A stretch of DNA of 64,000 nucleotides from Serratia sp. AKBS12 (lineage in GTDB: Bacteria; Pseudomonadota; Gammaproteobacteria; Enterobacterales; Enterobacteriaceae). The position numbers were made by a program, and so were the translations under genes. Under the pieces are notes generated by a model. It ran no database searches. It was not told where the DNA came from and saw nothing but the letters and a program-made list of their open reading frames with translations. The stretch covers positions 1 to 64,000 of the forward strand of contig NZ_JANUSB010000007.1 in the NCBI RefSeq assembly GCF_024793895.1. Direction: 5' to 3'. Positions 1 to 10,502 of this stretch are shown in pieces. Positions within the stretch are counted from its first letter, which is position 1; every line of letters starts with the position of its first letter.

Positions 1-75
1 CGCATTATAGGGAGTTCTCAGAAGGCCGCAACCCCTAATTTCAAAAAACTTTTCAAGCGCGGCTTTTTTCGACAA
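1..75 (-). promoter_or_regulatory. rRNA operon P1-type promoter, reading out of the left edge
   Basis: Read on the minus strand, bases 9 to 4 spell TATAAT and bases 31 to 26 spell TTGCGG, with a 16-bp spacer. The stretch ACTCCCTATAATGCG matches my recollection of the E. coli rrn P1 core promoter. A- and T-runs at about 36-70 sit where an UP element would lie. In E. coli an rRNA operon (rrnC) lies divergent from yieP, so the context agrees. The rRNA genes would be outside the window. Confidence 0.75.
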
Positions 76-185
76 AAGTGATGAAAAAGGGTGTTTTTTC
101 GGCAGTTTTTCAGCAAAACAGCCACTAACGCCGGCTGACAGTAGAGTAAAATGACAATAACGATGTAAGCCAAGGATCCGCAGCC

Positions 186-887
186 ATGCAATTTAATGCT
201 CAACAACGGGCCGCCCAACGTAATCTTTCTTATCTGTTAGCGGAAAAACTCGGTCAACAGATACTCGCGGGCGAATTTGCTGCGGGCAGTATTCTGCCCG
301 GAGAGATGGAATTGGCAGAAGCCTCAGGCGTCAGCCGTACCGCAGTGCGAGAAGCGGTGAAAATATTGGCGGCGAAAGGCATGTTGTTGCCGCGCCCACG
401 TATTGGCACCCGCGTTATGCCGCAAAGCCAGTGGAATTTCCTCGACCAGGAGCTGCTCACCTGGTGGATGACGCGGGAAAACTTTGATCAGGTCATGCAG
501 CATTTCCTGATTATGCGCACCTCGCTGGAACCACAGGCCTGCGCGTTAGCGGCAACCCACGCCAGCAAACAACAAAAAGCACAGTTAGAAACGCTGATGG
601 CGGAAATGCGCGCGCTGCATGGCGAATTCGATCGCGAACGCTGGATACTGGTCGATACGCAATTCCACCAGCTTATTTATAAAGCCAGCGGTAATCCGTT
701 TCTTACCTCATTCGCCAACCTGTTCAATTCGGTTTACCAAAGTTACTTCCGCGCCATTACCGGCAATGAAGTGATTAAGCTGCCGCACCATCAGGCGATT
801 GTGGATGCCATTCTGGCCGCCGATGGCAACGCCGCGCTGGCTGCATGCCAGGTTCTGTTAAACGAGAAAAATCCGTCTTCTATATAG
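186..887 (+). CDS. yieP: GntR/FadR-family transcriptional regulator YieP
   Basis: A 233-residue regulator. Residues about 15-75 form a winged-helix GntR domain with the typical run [11 protein letters not shown]-like (here [18 protein letters not shown]). The rest is an all-helical FadR C-terminal (FCD) domain with His residues that usually bind a metal or ligand. Length and position next to hsrA and the ribose operon match E. coli YieP (about 230 aa). The start is an ATG preceded by AGGA at a rather long distance. The ligand is not established by the sequence. It lies 41 bp upstream of hsrA in the same direction, so the two may be cotranscribed. Confidence 0.9.
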   Translation: MQFNAQQRAAQRNLSYLLAEKLGQQILAGEFAAGSILPGEMELAEASGVSRTAVREAVKILAAKGMLLPRPRIGTRVMPQSQWNFLDQELLTWWMTRENFDQVMQHFLIMRTSLEPQACALAATHASKQQKAQLETLMAEMRALHGEFDRERWILVDTQFHQLIYKASGNPFLTSFANLFNSVYQSYFRAITGNEVIKLPHHQAIVDAILAADGNAALAACQVLLNEKNPSSI

Positions 888-902
888 ATAGAGGAAAACA
901 AC

Positions 903-929
903 GTGCCGACAATCAACCAGGAACCGTAA
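903..929 (+). CDS. possible 8-codon upstream minicistron before hsrA
   Basis: GTG at 903 opens an 8-codon frame (MPTINQEP) whose TAA at 927-929 overlaps the hsrA ATG at 929 (TAATG). GAGGA at 891-895 lies 7 nt upstream, which is ideal Shine-Dalgarno spacing. The arrangement would permit translational coupling to hsrA. So short a frame can arise by chance, and nothing shows that it is translated. Confidence 0.25.
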   Translation: MPTINQEP

Positions 930-2347
930 TGACAAAATCCGCGCGCAGCATGGCAGGGTTACCGTGGATCGCCGCCATGGCGTTCTTTATGCAGGCGTTA
1001 GATGCCACCATTCTTAACACCGCCTTACCGGCAATTGCCCACAGTTTGGCGCGCTCACCGTTGGCAATGCAGTCGGCAGTCATCAGCTATACGTTAACCG
1101 TCGCGATGCTGATCCCGGTCAGCGGCTGGCTGGCAGACCGCTATGGCACCCGACGGGTGTTTATTATCGCCGTCTTGCTGTTTACCCTGGGGTCATTGCT
1201 GTGCGCCCTGTCGCCCAGCCTGAGCTTCCTGGTCATTTCGCGCATCGTACAGGGCATTGGCGGTGCAATGATGATGCCGGTGGCTCGGTTGGCGTTGTTG
1301 CGTGCCTACCCACGCAGTGAGCTGCTGCCGGTGCTCAACTTTGTCACCATGCCGGGGCTGATTGGGCCAATCCTCGGGCCGTTGCTCGGCGGCTGGCTGG
1401 TGACCTACGCCACCTGGCATTGGATTTTCCTGATCAATATTCCAATTGGTTTGCTCGGCATTCTGTACGCACGCAAATACATGCCGGATTTCACCACGCC
1501 GAAACGGCCATTTGATTTCGTCGGATTTATGCTGTTCGGACTTAGCCTGGTGTTGATTTCCACCGGGCTGGAACTGTTCGGCGAGCGGGTAATGGCCAGC
1601 TATATTTCACTCGGCGTGCTGCTGAGCGGGTTTGTCGTGCTATGGGGTTATATCGCGCACGCCCGTCGCCACACCCAGCCGCTGATTGGCCTGGACCTGT
1701 TCAAGACTCGAACCTTTTCGGTCGGCATTGCCGGCAACGTGGCATCACGACTCGGAACCGGCTGTGTACCCTTCTTGATGCCGCTGATGTTGCAGGTTGC
1801 TTTTGGCTATTCGGCGATTATTGCCGGATGCATGATGGCGCCAACAGCCGTAGGTTCGCTGATGGCAAAATCCACCGTAACCCAGGTCTTACGCTGGTTT
1901 GGCTATCGTAAAACCCTGGTCGGCATTACCCTGGTTATCGGGGTACTGATTGCCCAGTTCGCCCTGCAAAGCCCGGGAATGTCGTTATGGCTGTTGATTG
2001 TGCCGTTGTTTGTACTCGGCATGGCGATGTCGACCCAGTTCACTGCGATGAATACCATCAGCCTGGCAGACTTGAATGACGGCAATGCCAGCTCCGGCAA
2101 CAGCGTATTGGCGGTCACTCAGCAGTTATCGATCAGTTTTGGCATTGCGGTGAGCGCAGCGGTACTGCGTTTTTATGATTCGCTGTCGATCGGCACCATG
2201 ATCGACCACTTCCACTATACCTTTATTACCATGGGCATCGTCACCATGGTATCGGCCTTTGTGTTCATGCTGTTACGCAAAAAGGACGGACGCAACCTGA
2301 TTACCGGCAAAGAGAAGCGCGAACAGCCGGCGAAGACGACAGGTTAA
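929..2347 (+). CDS. hsrA: MFS (DHA2-type) efflux transporter HsrA
   Basis: An inner-membrane major facilitator protein of 472 residues with about 14 hydrophobic segments. The N-terminus ([20 protein letters not shown]) is nearly identical to E. coli HsrA/YieO. The family loop motif [13 protein letters not shown] lies between TM2 and TM3. The frame is open further upstream to 845, but the ATG at 929 has AGGA six bases before it and fits the family N-terminus. In E. coli it is described as a putative multidrug or homocysteine efflux protein; the substrate here is unknown. Its stop codon overlaps the convergent rbsR stop in the palindrome TTAA (2344-2347). Confidence 0.93.
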   Translation: MTKSARSMAGLPWIAAMAFFMQALDATILNTALPAIAHSLARSPLAMQSAVISYTLTVAMLIPVSGWLADRYGTRRVFIIAVLLFTLGSLLCALSPSLSFLVISRIVQGIGGAMMMPVARLALLRAYPRSELLPVLNFVTMPGLIGPILGPLLGGWLVTYATWHWIFLINIPIGLLGILYARKYMPDFTTPKRPFDFVGFMLFGLSLVLISTGLELFGERVMASYISLGVLLSGFVVLWGYIAHARRHTQPLIGLDLFKTRTFSVGIAGNVASRLGTGCVPFLMPLMLQVAFGYSAIIAGCMMAPTAVGSLMAKSTVTQVLRWFGYRKTLVGITLVIGVLIAQFALQSPGMSLWLLIVPLFVLGMAMSTQFTAMNTISLADLNDGNASSGNSVLAVTQQLSISFGIAVSAAVLRFYDSLSIGTMIDHFHYTFITMGIVTMVSAFVFMLLRKKDGRNLITGKEKREQPAKTTG

Positions 2348-3345
2348 CGACGGCCGACCGAGGCTCGCTCCACCAGCTCAGGAGTCAGCACCAGCACCTG
2401 GGCGTCACGAGCCGGGTTTTGCAGGCGATTGATTAACGCGTCAATCGCCAGTTCGCCCAATGAATCTTTCGGTTGATGAATGGTGCTCAACGGCGGCGCT
2501 AAATATTTCGCCAACTCGATATCATCGTAACCCATTACCGCCATATCCTGCGGTACGCGTAACCCGGCCTGAAACAAGGCCTGATAAACGCCAACCGCCA
2601 CCGCATCGTTACCGGCAAATACCGCATGCGGAGGGGTATCCAGCGCCAATAGCTGCTGCATGGCGCGCACGCCGCCTTCAAACTCAAAGTCACAATGCAC
2701 TTCATAGCCTGGCAGGATCGCCAAACCGGCACGTTGCATAGCCCGGCGATAGCCCTCCAGGCGATGGCGAGCGGTAGTTTTGTCCTGCGGCCCGGCAATG
2801 CAGGCAATATGGCGATAACCGCGCGCAATCAGGTGATCGGTAGCCATTTCGCCACCCAGCAGCGAGTTATCCTGAATAATATCGTTGGCACCTTCAAACG
2901 GCGCCCAATCCATCATGACAATCGGCAGCGAAGGATAACGGCTCAGCGCCTCCTGAGAGGGGCGGTGGTTTTCGGTACACATCAGCAACAGCCCATCGAC
3001 GCGTTTTTGCAGCAGGGTTTCCATGCTGCGATTCATACGCGCCGCGTCCTCTTCGGTATTACACAGAATCAGGCTGTAGCCACGCTCATAACAGCTTCGC
3101 TCTACCCCGCGCACTACCTCGGCGTAAAACGGGTTGTTGCTGGCGGTCACCAGCATGCCGATGGTACGCGTCTGGTTGATCTTTAGGCTGCGCGCCAGCG
3201 CGGAAGGCGCATAGTTGAGCCGTTCGACGGCCGCCATGACCTTGCCGCGCACGCTGTCGCTGACAAAACGATTATTATTGATAACGTGCGAAACCGTAGA
3301 GGTTGAAACGCCCGCCAGGCGGGCGACATCTTTCATGGTGGCCAA
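2344..3345 (-). CDS. rbsR: ribose operon repressor RbsR
   Basis: A LacI/GalR-family repressor of 333 residues. The N-terminal helix-turn-helix and hinge ([21 protein letters not shown]) binds the operator; the periplasmic-binding-protein-like C-terminal domain binds ribose, which releases DNA in E. coli. It is the last gene of rbsDACBKR, five bases after rbsK, so the repressor is made from the operon it controls. Perfect CGAAACGTTTCG palindromes upstream of rbsD are the likely operators. The 3' end overlaps hsrA by four bases tail to tail. Confidence 0.96.
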   Translation of the reverse strand: MATMKDVARLAGVSTSTVSHVINNNRFVSDSVRGKVMAAVERLNYAPSALARSLKINQTRTIGMLVTASNNPFYAEVVRGVERSCYERGYSLILCNTEEDAARMNRSMETLLQKRVDGLLLMCTENHRPSQEALSRYPSLPIVMMDWAPFEGANDIIQDNSLLGGEMATDHLIARGYRHIACIAGPQDKTTARHRLEGYRRAMQRAGLAILPGYEVHCDFEFEGGVRAMQQLLALDTPPHAVFAGNDAVAVGVYQALFQAGLRVPQDMAVMGYDDIELAKYLAPPLSTIHQPKDSLGELAIDALINRLQNPARDAQVLVLTPELVERASVGRR

Positions 3346-3350
3346 GGCGT

Positions 3351-4277
3351 TTACCTCTGCTGTTGCAAGAAGGCGTCGATCTCGGCACGCCAGGGTACCG
3401 AAGGCTGCGCGCCCGCACGCGTAACGGCAATAGCCGCCGCCGCATGCGCGAACCGCACCGCATGGTGCATGGACTGTCCTTCCAGCAACGCCGTCAACAG
3501 CGCGCCGTTGAAGGTGTCGCCAGCGGCGATGGTGTCGACTGCCTTGACCCGAAAGCCCGGCACCAGCTTGCCGTCACCGTTTTCACTCAGCCACACGCCA
3601 CGGCTGCCGAGGGTGATCAGCACCGTTTTGATGCCTTTATCATGCAGCACGCCGGCAGCACGCGCCGCATCAGCATCATTATTGACGGCAATACCGGTCA
3701 AACGCTGCGCTTCGGTTTCGTTGGGAGTAATCATGTCGATCATGGCCAACAGTTCGTCCGGCAATTCCCGCGCCGGTGCCGGGTTGAGGATCACCTGGGT
3801 AGCGTGCTGTTTTGCCAGCCGCGCCGCGGCGATAACGCTTTCCAGCGGCGACTCCAGTTGCATCAGTAGCGCCGTAGCGTCGATCACCGACTGCCGGTAA
3901 CGTTCAAGATATTGCGGCGTGAGCGCCGCGTTGGCGCCAGCATCGATGCCAATCACATTCTCACCGTCACCATTAACGAATATCAGCGCTACGCCGGTGG
4001 TACTACCATCGATGGCTTCAACAGGTTGGGTATCAATGTGGTCAGCGGCCAGCTGTTGGCGAATGCGTTCGCCAATATCATCCGCCCCCACGCAGGCAAT
4101 AAAGGCGATATCCGCGCCGCTGCGGCCGGCAGCCACAGCCTGGTTGGCGCCCTTACCGCCAAACGCCACCTTATACTGCTTCCCGATCACCGTTTCGCCC
4201 GGCCGGGGGAACTGGTCGACATTAAGGATATGGTCAGCATTGATGCTACCCAGAACCACCAGCTTTCCTGTTTCCAT
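3351..4277 (-). CDS. rbsK: ribokinase RbsK
   Basis: A 308-residue PfkB-family kinase that makes ribose 5-phosphate from ribose and ATP in the cytoplasm. The N-terminal signature GGKGANQA lies near residues 40-47. The C-terminal AAGDTFNGA carries the catalytic Asp and the anion hole. The frame extends upstream to 4340, but ATG at 4277 starts [18 protein letters not shown] as in E. coli RbsK and has AGGA eight bases upstream, so the longer form is rejected. It follows rbsB in the ribose operon. Confidence 0.96.
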   Translation of the reverse strand: METGKLVVLGSINADHILNVDQFPRPGETVIGKQYKVAFGGKGANQAVAAGRSGADIAFIACVGADDIGERIRQQLAADHIDTQPVEAIDGSTTGVALIFVNGDGENVIGIDAGANAALTPQYLERYRQSVIDATALLMQLESPLESVIAAARLAKQHATQVILNPAPARELPDELLAMIDMITPNETEAQRLTGIAVNNDADAARAAGVLHDKGIKTVLITLGSRGVWLSENGDGKLVPGFRVKAVDTIAAGDTFNGALLTALLEGQSMHHAVRFAHAAAAIAVTRAGAQPSVPWRAEIDAFLQQQR

Positions 4278-4342
4278 CGCTTTGTTTCCTGCTTGCAGTG
4301 CGTGCCACCGAACACGCCCGTTCCGGCGGCACGCTAACACAC

Positions 4343-5230
4343 TTATTGAGTGACCAGTTTCAGATCTACCGGGATAGTAGCCGGTACTTTCTCGCCTTTC
4401 AGGACTTTATCGGCGGTTTCGACGCCGATAACGCCGATCTGATCCGGACGCTGCGCCACGGTTGCCGCCAGTTTGCCACCTTCAACCGCTTTCACCCCGT
4501 CGGCAGTGCCATCAAAGCCCACCACCACCACGTCGGTTTTACCGGCGGTCTGCAGTGCGCGCAGGGCACCGAGCGCCATTTCATCATTTTGCGCGAACAC
4601 CGCCTGAACCTGCGGGTGTGCAGTCAGCAGGTTCTGCATTACGTTCAGACCCTTGGTACGGTCGAAATCGGCTGGCTGGCTGGCCAACAGCGTGAATTTG
4701 TTCTGTTCCAGCGACTGTTTGAAGCCTTCGCCCCGCTCACGCGCGGCAGAGGTGCCGGCAATCCCTTCCAACTGAATCACCTTGGCGTCGGTCCCTACCT
4801 TCTTGGCGATAAAGTCACCGGCCATTTTACCTCCCACGCGGTTATCCGAGGCGATGTGGCTGACCACCTCACCTTTTGACGCCACGCGATCGAGCGTAAT
4901 TACCGGGATTTTAGCCTGGTTGGCCATTTTAATGGCATTGCCGACCGCATCAGAGTCGGTTGGGTTGATCAACAGCAGCTTCGGGTTCTGCACCATCAGA
5001 TCCTGCACGTTGGCCAATTCCTTCGCCGGATTATTTTGTGAATCCAGCACTACCAGGTTGTAACCCAGCTTGTTGGCTTCCTGTTGCGCGCCATCCTTCA
5101 TTGAAACAAAGAACGGGTTATTCAACGTGGATACCACCAGCGCGATGGTGTCTTTCGCCAGCGCGTTAGCGCTCAGAGTGGCGCTCAGCGCAAAAGCTGA
5201 AGCCAGAACTGCCAGTTTTTTCATTTTCAT
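4343..5230 (-). CDS. rbsB: D-ribose-binding periplasmic protein RbsB
   Basis: A 295-residue substrate-binding protein of the ribose ABC importer. It has a signal peptide of about 25 residues (MKMKK, then a hydrophobic core, cleavage after ANALA). The mature protein begins [16 protein letters not shown], the usual start of the sugar-binding periplasmic family 4 fold. It delivers ribose to RbsC/RbsA and, in E. coli, to the Trg chemoreceptor. It sits between rbsC and rbsK. Confidence 0.97.
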   Translation of the reverse strand: MKMKKLAVLASAFALSATLSANALAKDTIALVVSTLNNPFFVSMKDGAQQEANKLGYNLVVLDSQNNPAKELANVQDLMVQNPKLLLINPTDSDAVGNAIKMANQAKIPVITLDRVASKGEVVSHIASDNRVGGKMAGDFIAKKVGTDAKVIQLEGIAGTSAARERGEGFKQSLEQNKFTLLASQPADFDRTKGLNVMQNLLTAHPQVQAVFAQNDEMALGALRALQTAGKTDVVVVGFDGTADGVKAVEGGKLAATVAQRPDQIGVIGVETADKVLKGEKVPATIPVDLKLVTQ

Positions 5231-5254
5231 GGTCGTGATTCCTGTAGGGGGAGG

Positions 5255-6223
5255 TTACTTGTTACTTTTATTGTCTACCAGAACCGCCAGCAGTATGACT
5301 ACCGCCTTCACGATCATTTGGTAGTAGGAAGAAACACCCAGCAAATTCAGTCCATTATTCAAGAAGCCGAGGATAAGCGCACCGATCAGCGTACCGACGA
5401 TCCGTCCTTTACCGCCCGCCAGGCTGGTACCGCCCAGCACCACCGCGGCGATGGCGTCCAGTTCATAACCGGTGCCGGCGGTCGGTTGCGCAGAAGAAAG
5501 GCGAGCAACTTCGATCACCCCGGCCAGCGCTGCCAACAGGCCGCACAGCGAATAAACGATGATCTTGACACGGTCAACGCTGATGCCGGACAGACGGGTC
5601 GCCGCTTCGTTGCCTCCCAGAGCGTAAATATAGCGGCCCAGACGGGTATGGTGCAGCATGTACCAGGCGGCAATAAACACGATGGCCATGATCCAGATCG
5701 GCGTCGGCACGCCCAGCGGACGGCCGATGCCAAACCAGCCGAAGGTATCCGCCACGTCGGTAAAGCCGGTATTGATCGGGCTGCCGTTGGTGTACACCAT
5801 GGTCACCCCGCGCAGCAACAGCATCATGACCAGCGTGGCGATAAACGCCTGTACTTTGCCTTTGGCGACGATCACGCCGGTACAGGCGCCTACCGCGGCC
5901 CCCAGCGCCAGCGCGGCGGCAACCGCCACCACGGCGTTGACTTCAAATCCGACGATCGACGCGGCAACCGCGCCGGTCAGGGCCAGTAATGACCCCACCG
6001 ACAGATCGATGCCGGAGGTCAGAATGACCAGCGTCATGCCGACCGCCATAATGGCATTCACCGAGGTCTGTTGCAGAATGTTGAACAGGTTGTTCACGGT
6101 GAAGAAGTTCGGGCTCATGGATGAAACCACGGCGATCAGCACCAGTAGCGCAATCAGCGACTTCTGTTCTAACAGCCATTCTTTACTGAACCAGCGCTTA
6201 GCTGCGATAGTCTGGGAACTCAT
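5255..6223 (-). CDS. rbsC: ribose ABC transporter permease RbsC
   Basis: An inner-membrane permease of 322 residues with 8 to 10 hydrophobic segments. It has the family signatures GIDLSVGSLLAL after TM2 and GGTSLAGGKGRIVGT in the cytoplasmic loop that docks on RbsA. Length and sequence match E. coli RbsC (321 aa). It starts six bases after rbsA and is followed by rbsB after 24 bases, a compact operon arrangement. Confidence 0.97.
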   Translation of the reverse strand: MSSQTIAAKRWFSKEWLLEQKSLIALLVLIAVVSSMSPNFFTVNNLFNILQQTSVNAIMAVGMTLVILTSGIDLSVGSLLALTGAVAASIVGFEVNAVVAVAAALALGAAVGACTGVIVAKGKVQAFIATLVMMLLLRGVTMVYTNGSPINTGFTDVADTFGWFGIGRPLGVPTPIWIMAIVFIAAWYMLHHTRLGRYIYALGGNEAATRLSGISVDRVKIIVYSLCGLLAALAGVIEVARLSSAQPTAGTGYELDAIAAVVLGGTSLAGGKGRIVGTLIGALILGFLNNGLNLLGVSSYYQMIVKAVVILLAVLVDNKSNK

Positions 6224-6229
6224 ATCTGA

Positions 6230-7735
6230 TTACTCCTGCCTTACGCCGTATTGCTTGCCGACGGCCGCAGCCATCAACGCTTCCTGAGTAGCCTGCTCAA
6301 TCGGGAATTCCCCGCTGAGGTGGCCTTCATGCATCACCAGTACGCGATCGCTCATCCCCAGCACTTCCGGCATTTCGGAAGACACCAAAATGATGCTGAG
6401 CCCTTCCTGTTTAAACTGGTTGATCAACTGGTAGATTTCTTTTTTGGCCCCGACGTCGACGCCACGCGTCGGTTCATCAAGGATCAACACCTTCGGCCGG
6501 GTCATCAGCCCACGGGCGATCGCCACTTTCTGCTGGTTGCCACCGGAAAGCAGGCCGATGGGCTGATCCATTGAAGGGGTTTTTACATTGAACAAACGAA
6601 TGAAGTCCCCGACAGCCAGCCGTTCTTCCGCATGCTTAAGCCCACCGCCGGCGCGGCTGAAATAACGCAGGGCGGTCAGCGACATGTTTTCCTTCACCGA
6701 CATGCCCAACACCAGCCCGTCACGCTTACGGTCTTCCGAAATGTAGACGATACCGTTGGCCAGACCGTCCTGCGGAGAATGGGGGTTCACCTCGCGGCCG
6801 TCCAGGGTGACGCTCCCGCTGCGGCGCGCGGCGGCGCCGTAAAGAATCTTCATCAGTTCGGTGCGCCCGGCGCCCATCAAGCCGGATACGCCAAGGATTT
6901 CGCCCTGGTAGAGATCGAAACTGACGTCATCTACCCCGGGACCGGAAAGGTGGCTGACCTGCAAACGCTTGTTACCGCGCGGCAAATTCAGGCGTGGATA
7001 CTGCTCTTCCAGTTTGCGGCCAACCATCATTTCGATCAGCGAGTCTTCGTGTAGATCGCTGACCGGACGTTCGGCAATAAACTGTCCGTCGCGGAACACC
7101 GTAACGTCATCGCAGATTTCAAAAATCTCTTTCAGGCGGTGCGAGATGTAAACAATACCGCGCCCTTCCGCTTTCAGTTCGTTGATAACCTTAAATAAAG
7201 AGGCGGTTTCGGTGTCGGTTAGCGCATCGGTCGGCTCATCCATAATGATCACTTTCGACTCGAAGCTCAGCACCTTGGCAATTTCCACCATCTGCTGATC
7301 TCCGATCGACAGCTCGCCCACCAGCCGGTGACTGCTGTAACGCAAGTTGAGCCGCGCCAACAGTTTGTCGGCTTCGGCGTACATGCGCGGCCAGTCGATA
7401 CGGCCAAACCGGTTGACGAACTCGCGGCCAAGAAAGATGTTCTCCGCAATAGTCAGCTGCGGGATCAGGTTCAATTCCTGGTGAATAATGCCGATGCCGG
7501 CGTCCTGCGAATCTTTTGGGCCATGAAACGCCACCTCTTTGCCGAGAAAATGCTGGCTGCCGGCGTCTTTGCTGTAGATACCAGTCAGCACTTTCATCAT
7601 GGTGGATTTGCCGGCACCGTTTTCACCCACCAGCGCCATCACCCTGCCGGGATAGACGCTGAGCGCTGCGCCGGACAGAGCTTTCACGCCGGGGAAGGCC
7701 TTATCAATCCCTTTCAGTTGCAATAAAGGTTGCAT
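6230..7735 (-). CDS. rbsA: ribose import ATP-binding protein RbsA
   Basis: A 501-residue protein with two fused ABC ATPase domains, as usual for sugar importers of the CUT2 type. Domain 1 has Walker A GENGAGKS (residues 37-44) and signature [13 protein letters not shown]. Domain 2 has a degenerate Walker A ([10 protein letters not shown]) and signature [15 protein letters not shown], with Walker [12 protein letters not shown]. Only the first domain is expected to hydrolyse ATP efficiently, as known for this family. It lies between rbsD and rbsC. Confidence 0.97.
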   Translation of the reverse strand: MQPLLQLKGIDKAFPGVKALSGAALSVYPGRVMALVGENGAGKSTMMKVLTGIYSKDAGSQHFLGKEVAFHGPKDSQDAGIGIIHQELNLIPQLTIAENIFLGREFVNRFGRIDWPRMYAEADKLLARLNLRYSSHRLVGELSIGDQQMVEIAKVLSFESKVIIMDEPTDALTDTETASLFKVINELKAEGRGIVYISHRLKEIFEICDDVTVFRDGQFIAERPVSDLHEDSLIEMMVGRKLEEQYPRLNLPRGNKRLQVSHLSGPGVDDVSFDLYQGEILGVSGLMGAGRTELMKILYGAAARRSGSVTLDGREVNPHSPQDGLANGIVYISEDRKRDGLVLGMSVKENMSLTALRYFSRAGGGLKHAEERLAVGDFIRLFNVKTPSMDQPIGLLSGGNQQKVAIARGLMTRPKVLILDEPTRGVDVGAKKEIYQLINQFKQEGLSIILVSSEMPEVLGMSDRVLVMHEGHLSGEFPIEQATQEALMAAAVGKQYGVRQE

Positions 7736-7742
7736 AAATGCC

Positions 7743-8162
7743 TCAGAAAGTTACGCCGGCGCACAGGATCACGTTCGCGTACGGCGAACATTCGCCACTG
7801 CGTATCACCGCACGACTGTGTTCGGTTTGCGCCTTGAATTCGGCATGGCTGATGTAGCGCACGCTGACGGTATTGCCCTGTGCCTGGCCTAGTTGTGCCA
7901 ATTGCGCCAGCAGAGCGTCATGGAGCGATGGGTTTTGCTTGACGATCTCCTCCGCCAGCAGAGCGCTTTCGACCTGCATTTCCTGCGTTACCGTTGCAAA
8001 CACCTGCAAAAACGTCGGCACGCCTTGTGTCAACGCCAGATCGATGCGCGGTGTTGCAGCCGGAATCGGCAACCCGGCATCGCAAATGGTTATCTGGTCG
8101 GTATGGCCCAACCGCGCCACCAGCGCAGAAATGTCAGAATTGAGTAGCAGACCTTTTTTCAT
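7743..8162 (-). CDS. rbsD: D-ribose pyranase RbsD
   Basis: A 139-residue cytoplasmic mutarotase that interconverts beta-pyranose and beta-furanose ribose, giving RbsK its substrate. The start [22 protein letters not shown] contains the conserved active-site His of the family. The C-terminus [18 protein letters not shown] is close to identical to E. coli RbsD. It is the first gene of the operon, and the operators lie just upstream. Confidence 0.96.
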   Translation of the reverse strand: MKKGLLLNSDISALVARLGHTDQITICDAGLPIPAATPRIDLALTQGVPTFLQVFATVTQEMQVESALLAEEIVKQNPSLHDALLAQLAQLGQAQGNTVSVRYISHAEFKAQTEHSRAVIRSGECSPYANVILCAGVTF

Positions 8163-8184
8163 TTATCACTCCACGTTACTTCGT

Positions 8185-8202
8185 GAGCGAAACGTTTCGC
8201 TC
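8185..8202. promoter_or_regulatory. RbsR operator, site 1 (perfect palindrome)
   Basis: GAGCGAAACGTTTCGCTC is a perfect 18-bp palindrome with a central CG, the form of LacI-family operators. It is very close to the E. coli RbsR site as I recall it. It ends 23 bases upstream of the rbsD start, where bound repressor would block transcription. Confidence 0.85.
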
Positions 8203-8266
8203 GCCATAGAGTGTAAAAAATCGGCAGGGGAAGGCAACGGTGAATAGTGGGAAATGTGATCGCTAT

Positions 8267-8278
8267 CGAAACGTTTCG
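8267..8278. promoter_or_regulatory. RbsR operator, site 2
   Basis: CGAAACGTTTCG repeats the 12-bp core of site 1 exactly, and the right flank (CTC) also matches. The centres are 79 bp apart, so the promoter region would lie between two operators. TGTGA at 8255-8259 next to it is only half of a CRP site. Confidence 0.7.
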
Positions 8279-8300
8279 CTCACGCTGGGCAAACGATACA

Positions 8301-8332
8301 AATGAAAAAGGCTCTGCACGGTGGCAGAGCCT
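8301..8332 (-). terminator. rho-independent terminator of kup
   Basis: On the minus strand AGGCTCTGC (8332-8324) pairs with GCAGAGCCT (8317-8309) around a 6-nt loop, followed by TTTTCATT. It lies just after the kup stop and before the rbs operators, so kup and rbs are separate units. Confidence 0.85.
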
Positions 8333-8350
8333 GGTTGCACTCCGGCGAAA

Positions 8351-10219
8351 TCAGATCTCGACCTGGGTACCCAGTTCGATCACCCGGTTCGGAGGTATTT
8401 CGAACTGATCCGGTGCGCGCAGCGCATTGCGGCTCAGCGCGATAAACAATTTACCGCGCAGGAACAGATACCACGGTCGCTTGGTGAGGATCAGCGATTC
8501 GTGCGACATGAAGAACGACGTTTCCATCATGCGGCACGGCAACCCTTCCAGCCCGCAGCGATGGAACACTTCCTCCACGTTTGGCGTTTCACGCCAGCCG
8601 TAGCTAGCCACTACACGCCAGAAGCTCGGCGACAGCTGTTCAATGGTCACCCGACGCACGTTATGCACATAGGGCGCGTCTTCGGTGCGCAGCGTCAGCA
8701 GCACAACACGTTCATGCAGCACTTTGTTGTGCTTGAGGTTATGCAGCAGAGCAAACGGGATCACATTAATCGCCCGCGACATAAACACTGCGGTGCCCGG
8801 CACGCGTACCGGTGGCGATTTTTCCAGCGATGCGATCAGCGCCTCCAGGGAATTGCCATGTTCATGCATCCGGCGTAGCAGGCGGAAACGCTCGCTCTTC
8901 CAGGTGGTCATCACGATAAACATCACCAGACCAATGGTCAGCGGTAGCCAGCCGCCCGAGAACAATTTCAACGCATTGGCGGAAAACATCGGTACGTCAA
9001 TAAACAGCAGAATGGCTAAAATGCCGACGGCCAAAAAGCGGTTCCAGTGCCAGTTCTTGATCGCCACCGAGGTCACCAGAATGCTGGTCAGCACCATGGT
9101 ACCGGTTACCGCGATGCCGTAGGCCGCCGCCAGGTTGCTGGAATGTTCAAAGCCGAGGATCACCAGCACGACCGCGATATACAGCATCCAGTTCACCACC
9201 GGAATGTAGATCTGACCGGACTCCATTTCCGAGGTATGGATAATGCGCATCGGTGACAGATACCCCAAACGCACCGCCTGACGCGTCAGGGAAAACACGC
9301 CGGAAATCACCGCCTGTGAGGCGATAACCGTGGCCAGCGTCGCCAGTATCAGCAGTGGAACCAGTGCCCAGTCCGGCGCCAGCAGGAAGAACGGGTTTTT
9401 AATCGCCTCGGGATCTTTCAGCAACAGCGCACCCTGGCCAAAATAGTTGAGCACCAGTGACGGCAATACCACGGTAAACCAGGCCAGGCGAATCGGGAAC
9501 TTGCCGAAGTGCCCCATATCGGCATACAGCGCTTCCACCCCGGTAATTGCCAGCACCACCGCACCCAGCGCGAAGAACGAGACTTTTTTGTATTCGAGGA
9601 AAAAATTCAGCGCCCAGCTCGGGTTCAGCGCTTGCAACACTTCTGGATTGGCGATGATGCTGCGTACGCCCAGCACCGCCAGCGTCAGGAACCAGACCAG
9701 CATCACCGGCGCGAACAGTTTGCCGACGCTACCGGTACCGTGTTTCTGGATGACAAACAGCAGGGTCAGCACCAGTATCGACAGCGGGACAATAAAGGGA
9801 TCCAGCGACGGTGCGGCGATTTCCAGCCCTTCAATGGCCGACATCACCGAGATAGCCGGGGTGATCACCACTTCGCCATAAAAGAAGCTACCGCCGATCA
9901 GACCGAGGATCACCAGCACGGCGGTCGAACGCGCGGTGGTATTGCGCCCGGCCAACGACATCAGGGTCAAGATGCCGCCTTCGCCGGCGTTGTCCGCGCG
10001 CATTACATACGTCAGGTACTTCAGTGAGACGATGATCACCAGCATCCAGAAAATCAGCGACAAAAAGCCGAAGACCACATCGGGTCGGACATCAAAACCA
10101 TAATGGCCAGAGAAACACTCTCTGAGGGTATAAAGCGGGCTGGTGCCGATATCACCGTATACCACGCCGATGGCCGCCAGGGTTACTGCGGATAAGGACT
10201 GCTTGCGTTCTGTGCTCAT
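8351..10219 (-). CDS. kup: low-affinity potassium transport protein Kup
   Basis: A 622-residue inner-membrane K+ uptake protein of the KUP/HAK/KT family, probably a K+/H+ symporter; E. coli Kup is the same length. The N-terminus has the family hallmark [17 protein letters not shown] in TM1. About 12 transmembrane segments fill residues 15-455, followed by a soluble C-terminal domain of about 165 residues. It ends at a strong terminator and has its own upstream region of about 280 bases shared divergently with ravA. Confidence 0.97.
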   Translation of the reverse strand: MSTERKQSLSAVTLAAIGVVYGDIGTSPLYTLRECFSGHYGFDVRPDVVFGFLSLIFWMLVIIVSLKYLTYVMRADNAGEGGILTLMSLAGRNTTARSTAVLVILGLIGGSFFYGEVVITPAISVMSAIEGLEIAAPSLDPFIVPLSILVLTLLFVIQKHGTGSVGKLFAPVMLVWFLTLAVLGVRSIIANPEVLQALNPSWALNFFLEYKKVSFFALGAVVLAITGVEALYADMGHFGKFPIRLAWFTVVLPSLVLNYFGQGALLLKDPEAIKNPFFLLAPDWALVPLLILATLATVIASQAVISGVFSLTRQAVRLGYLSPMRIIHTSEMESGQIYIPVVNWMLYIAVVLVILGFEHSSNLAAAYGIAVTGTMVLTSILVTSVAIKNWHWNRFLAVGILAILLFIDVPMFSANALKLFSGGWLPLTIGLVMFIVMTTWKSERFRLLRRMHEHGNSLEALIASLEKSPPVRVPGTAVFMSRAINVIPFALLHNLKHNKVLHERVVLLTLRTEDAPYVHNVRRVTIEQLSPSFWRVVASYGWRETPNVEEVFHRCGLEGLPCRMMETSFFMSHESLILTKRPWYLFLRGKLFIALSRNALRAPDQFEIPPNRVIELGTQVEI

Positions 10220-10502
10220 ATGCGTTTCTTTAACTAGAACAACCGTTAGCGATGCATCCGCATCAACCAGGGATACGGGCTCTAAGATCCGTTACGTCCA
10301 CCAAAAGGCGCACAGTATGCACGAATTATCCTGCTTGCCTACCCTTTAATATGGCGCGAAAAAATCACAAAATGTGAGTGGGCAACCTTTTTGATAATAG
10401 AAAAATTTTACTAATCAACAAGCTATACCATTAAAAATAATGGTGGTTTATTATCGGCTTCTCGAACAATATTGGCTAACTCTCGGACAACGCGGCAAAA
10501 TT

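Noticed and set aside
8255-8270. CRP site in front of rbsD
   Set aside because: Only the TGTGA half matches; the other half (TCGAA) is poor and overlaps the second operator.
10220-10502. Riboswitch or small RNA between kup and ravA
   Set aside because: The region is simply AT-rich divergent promoter sequence; no conserved structure was recognised.
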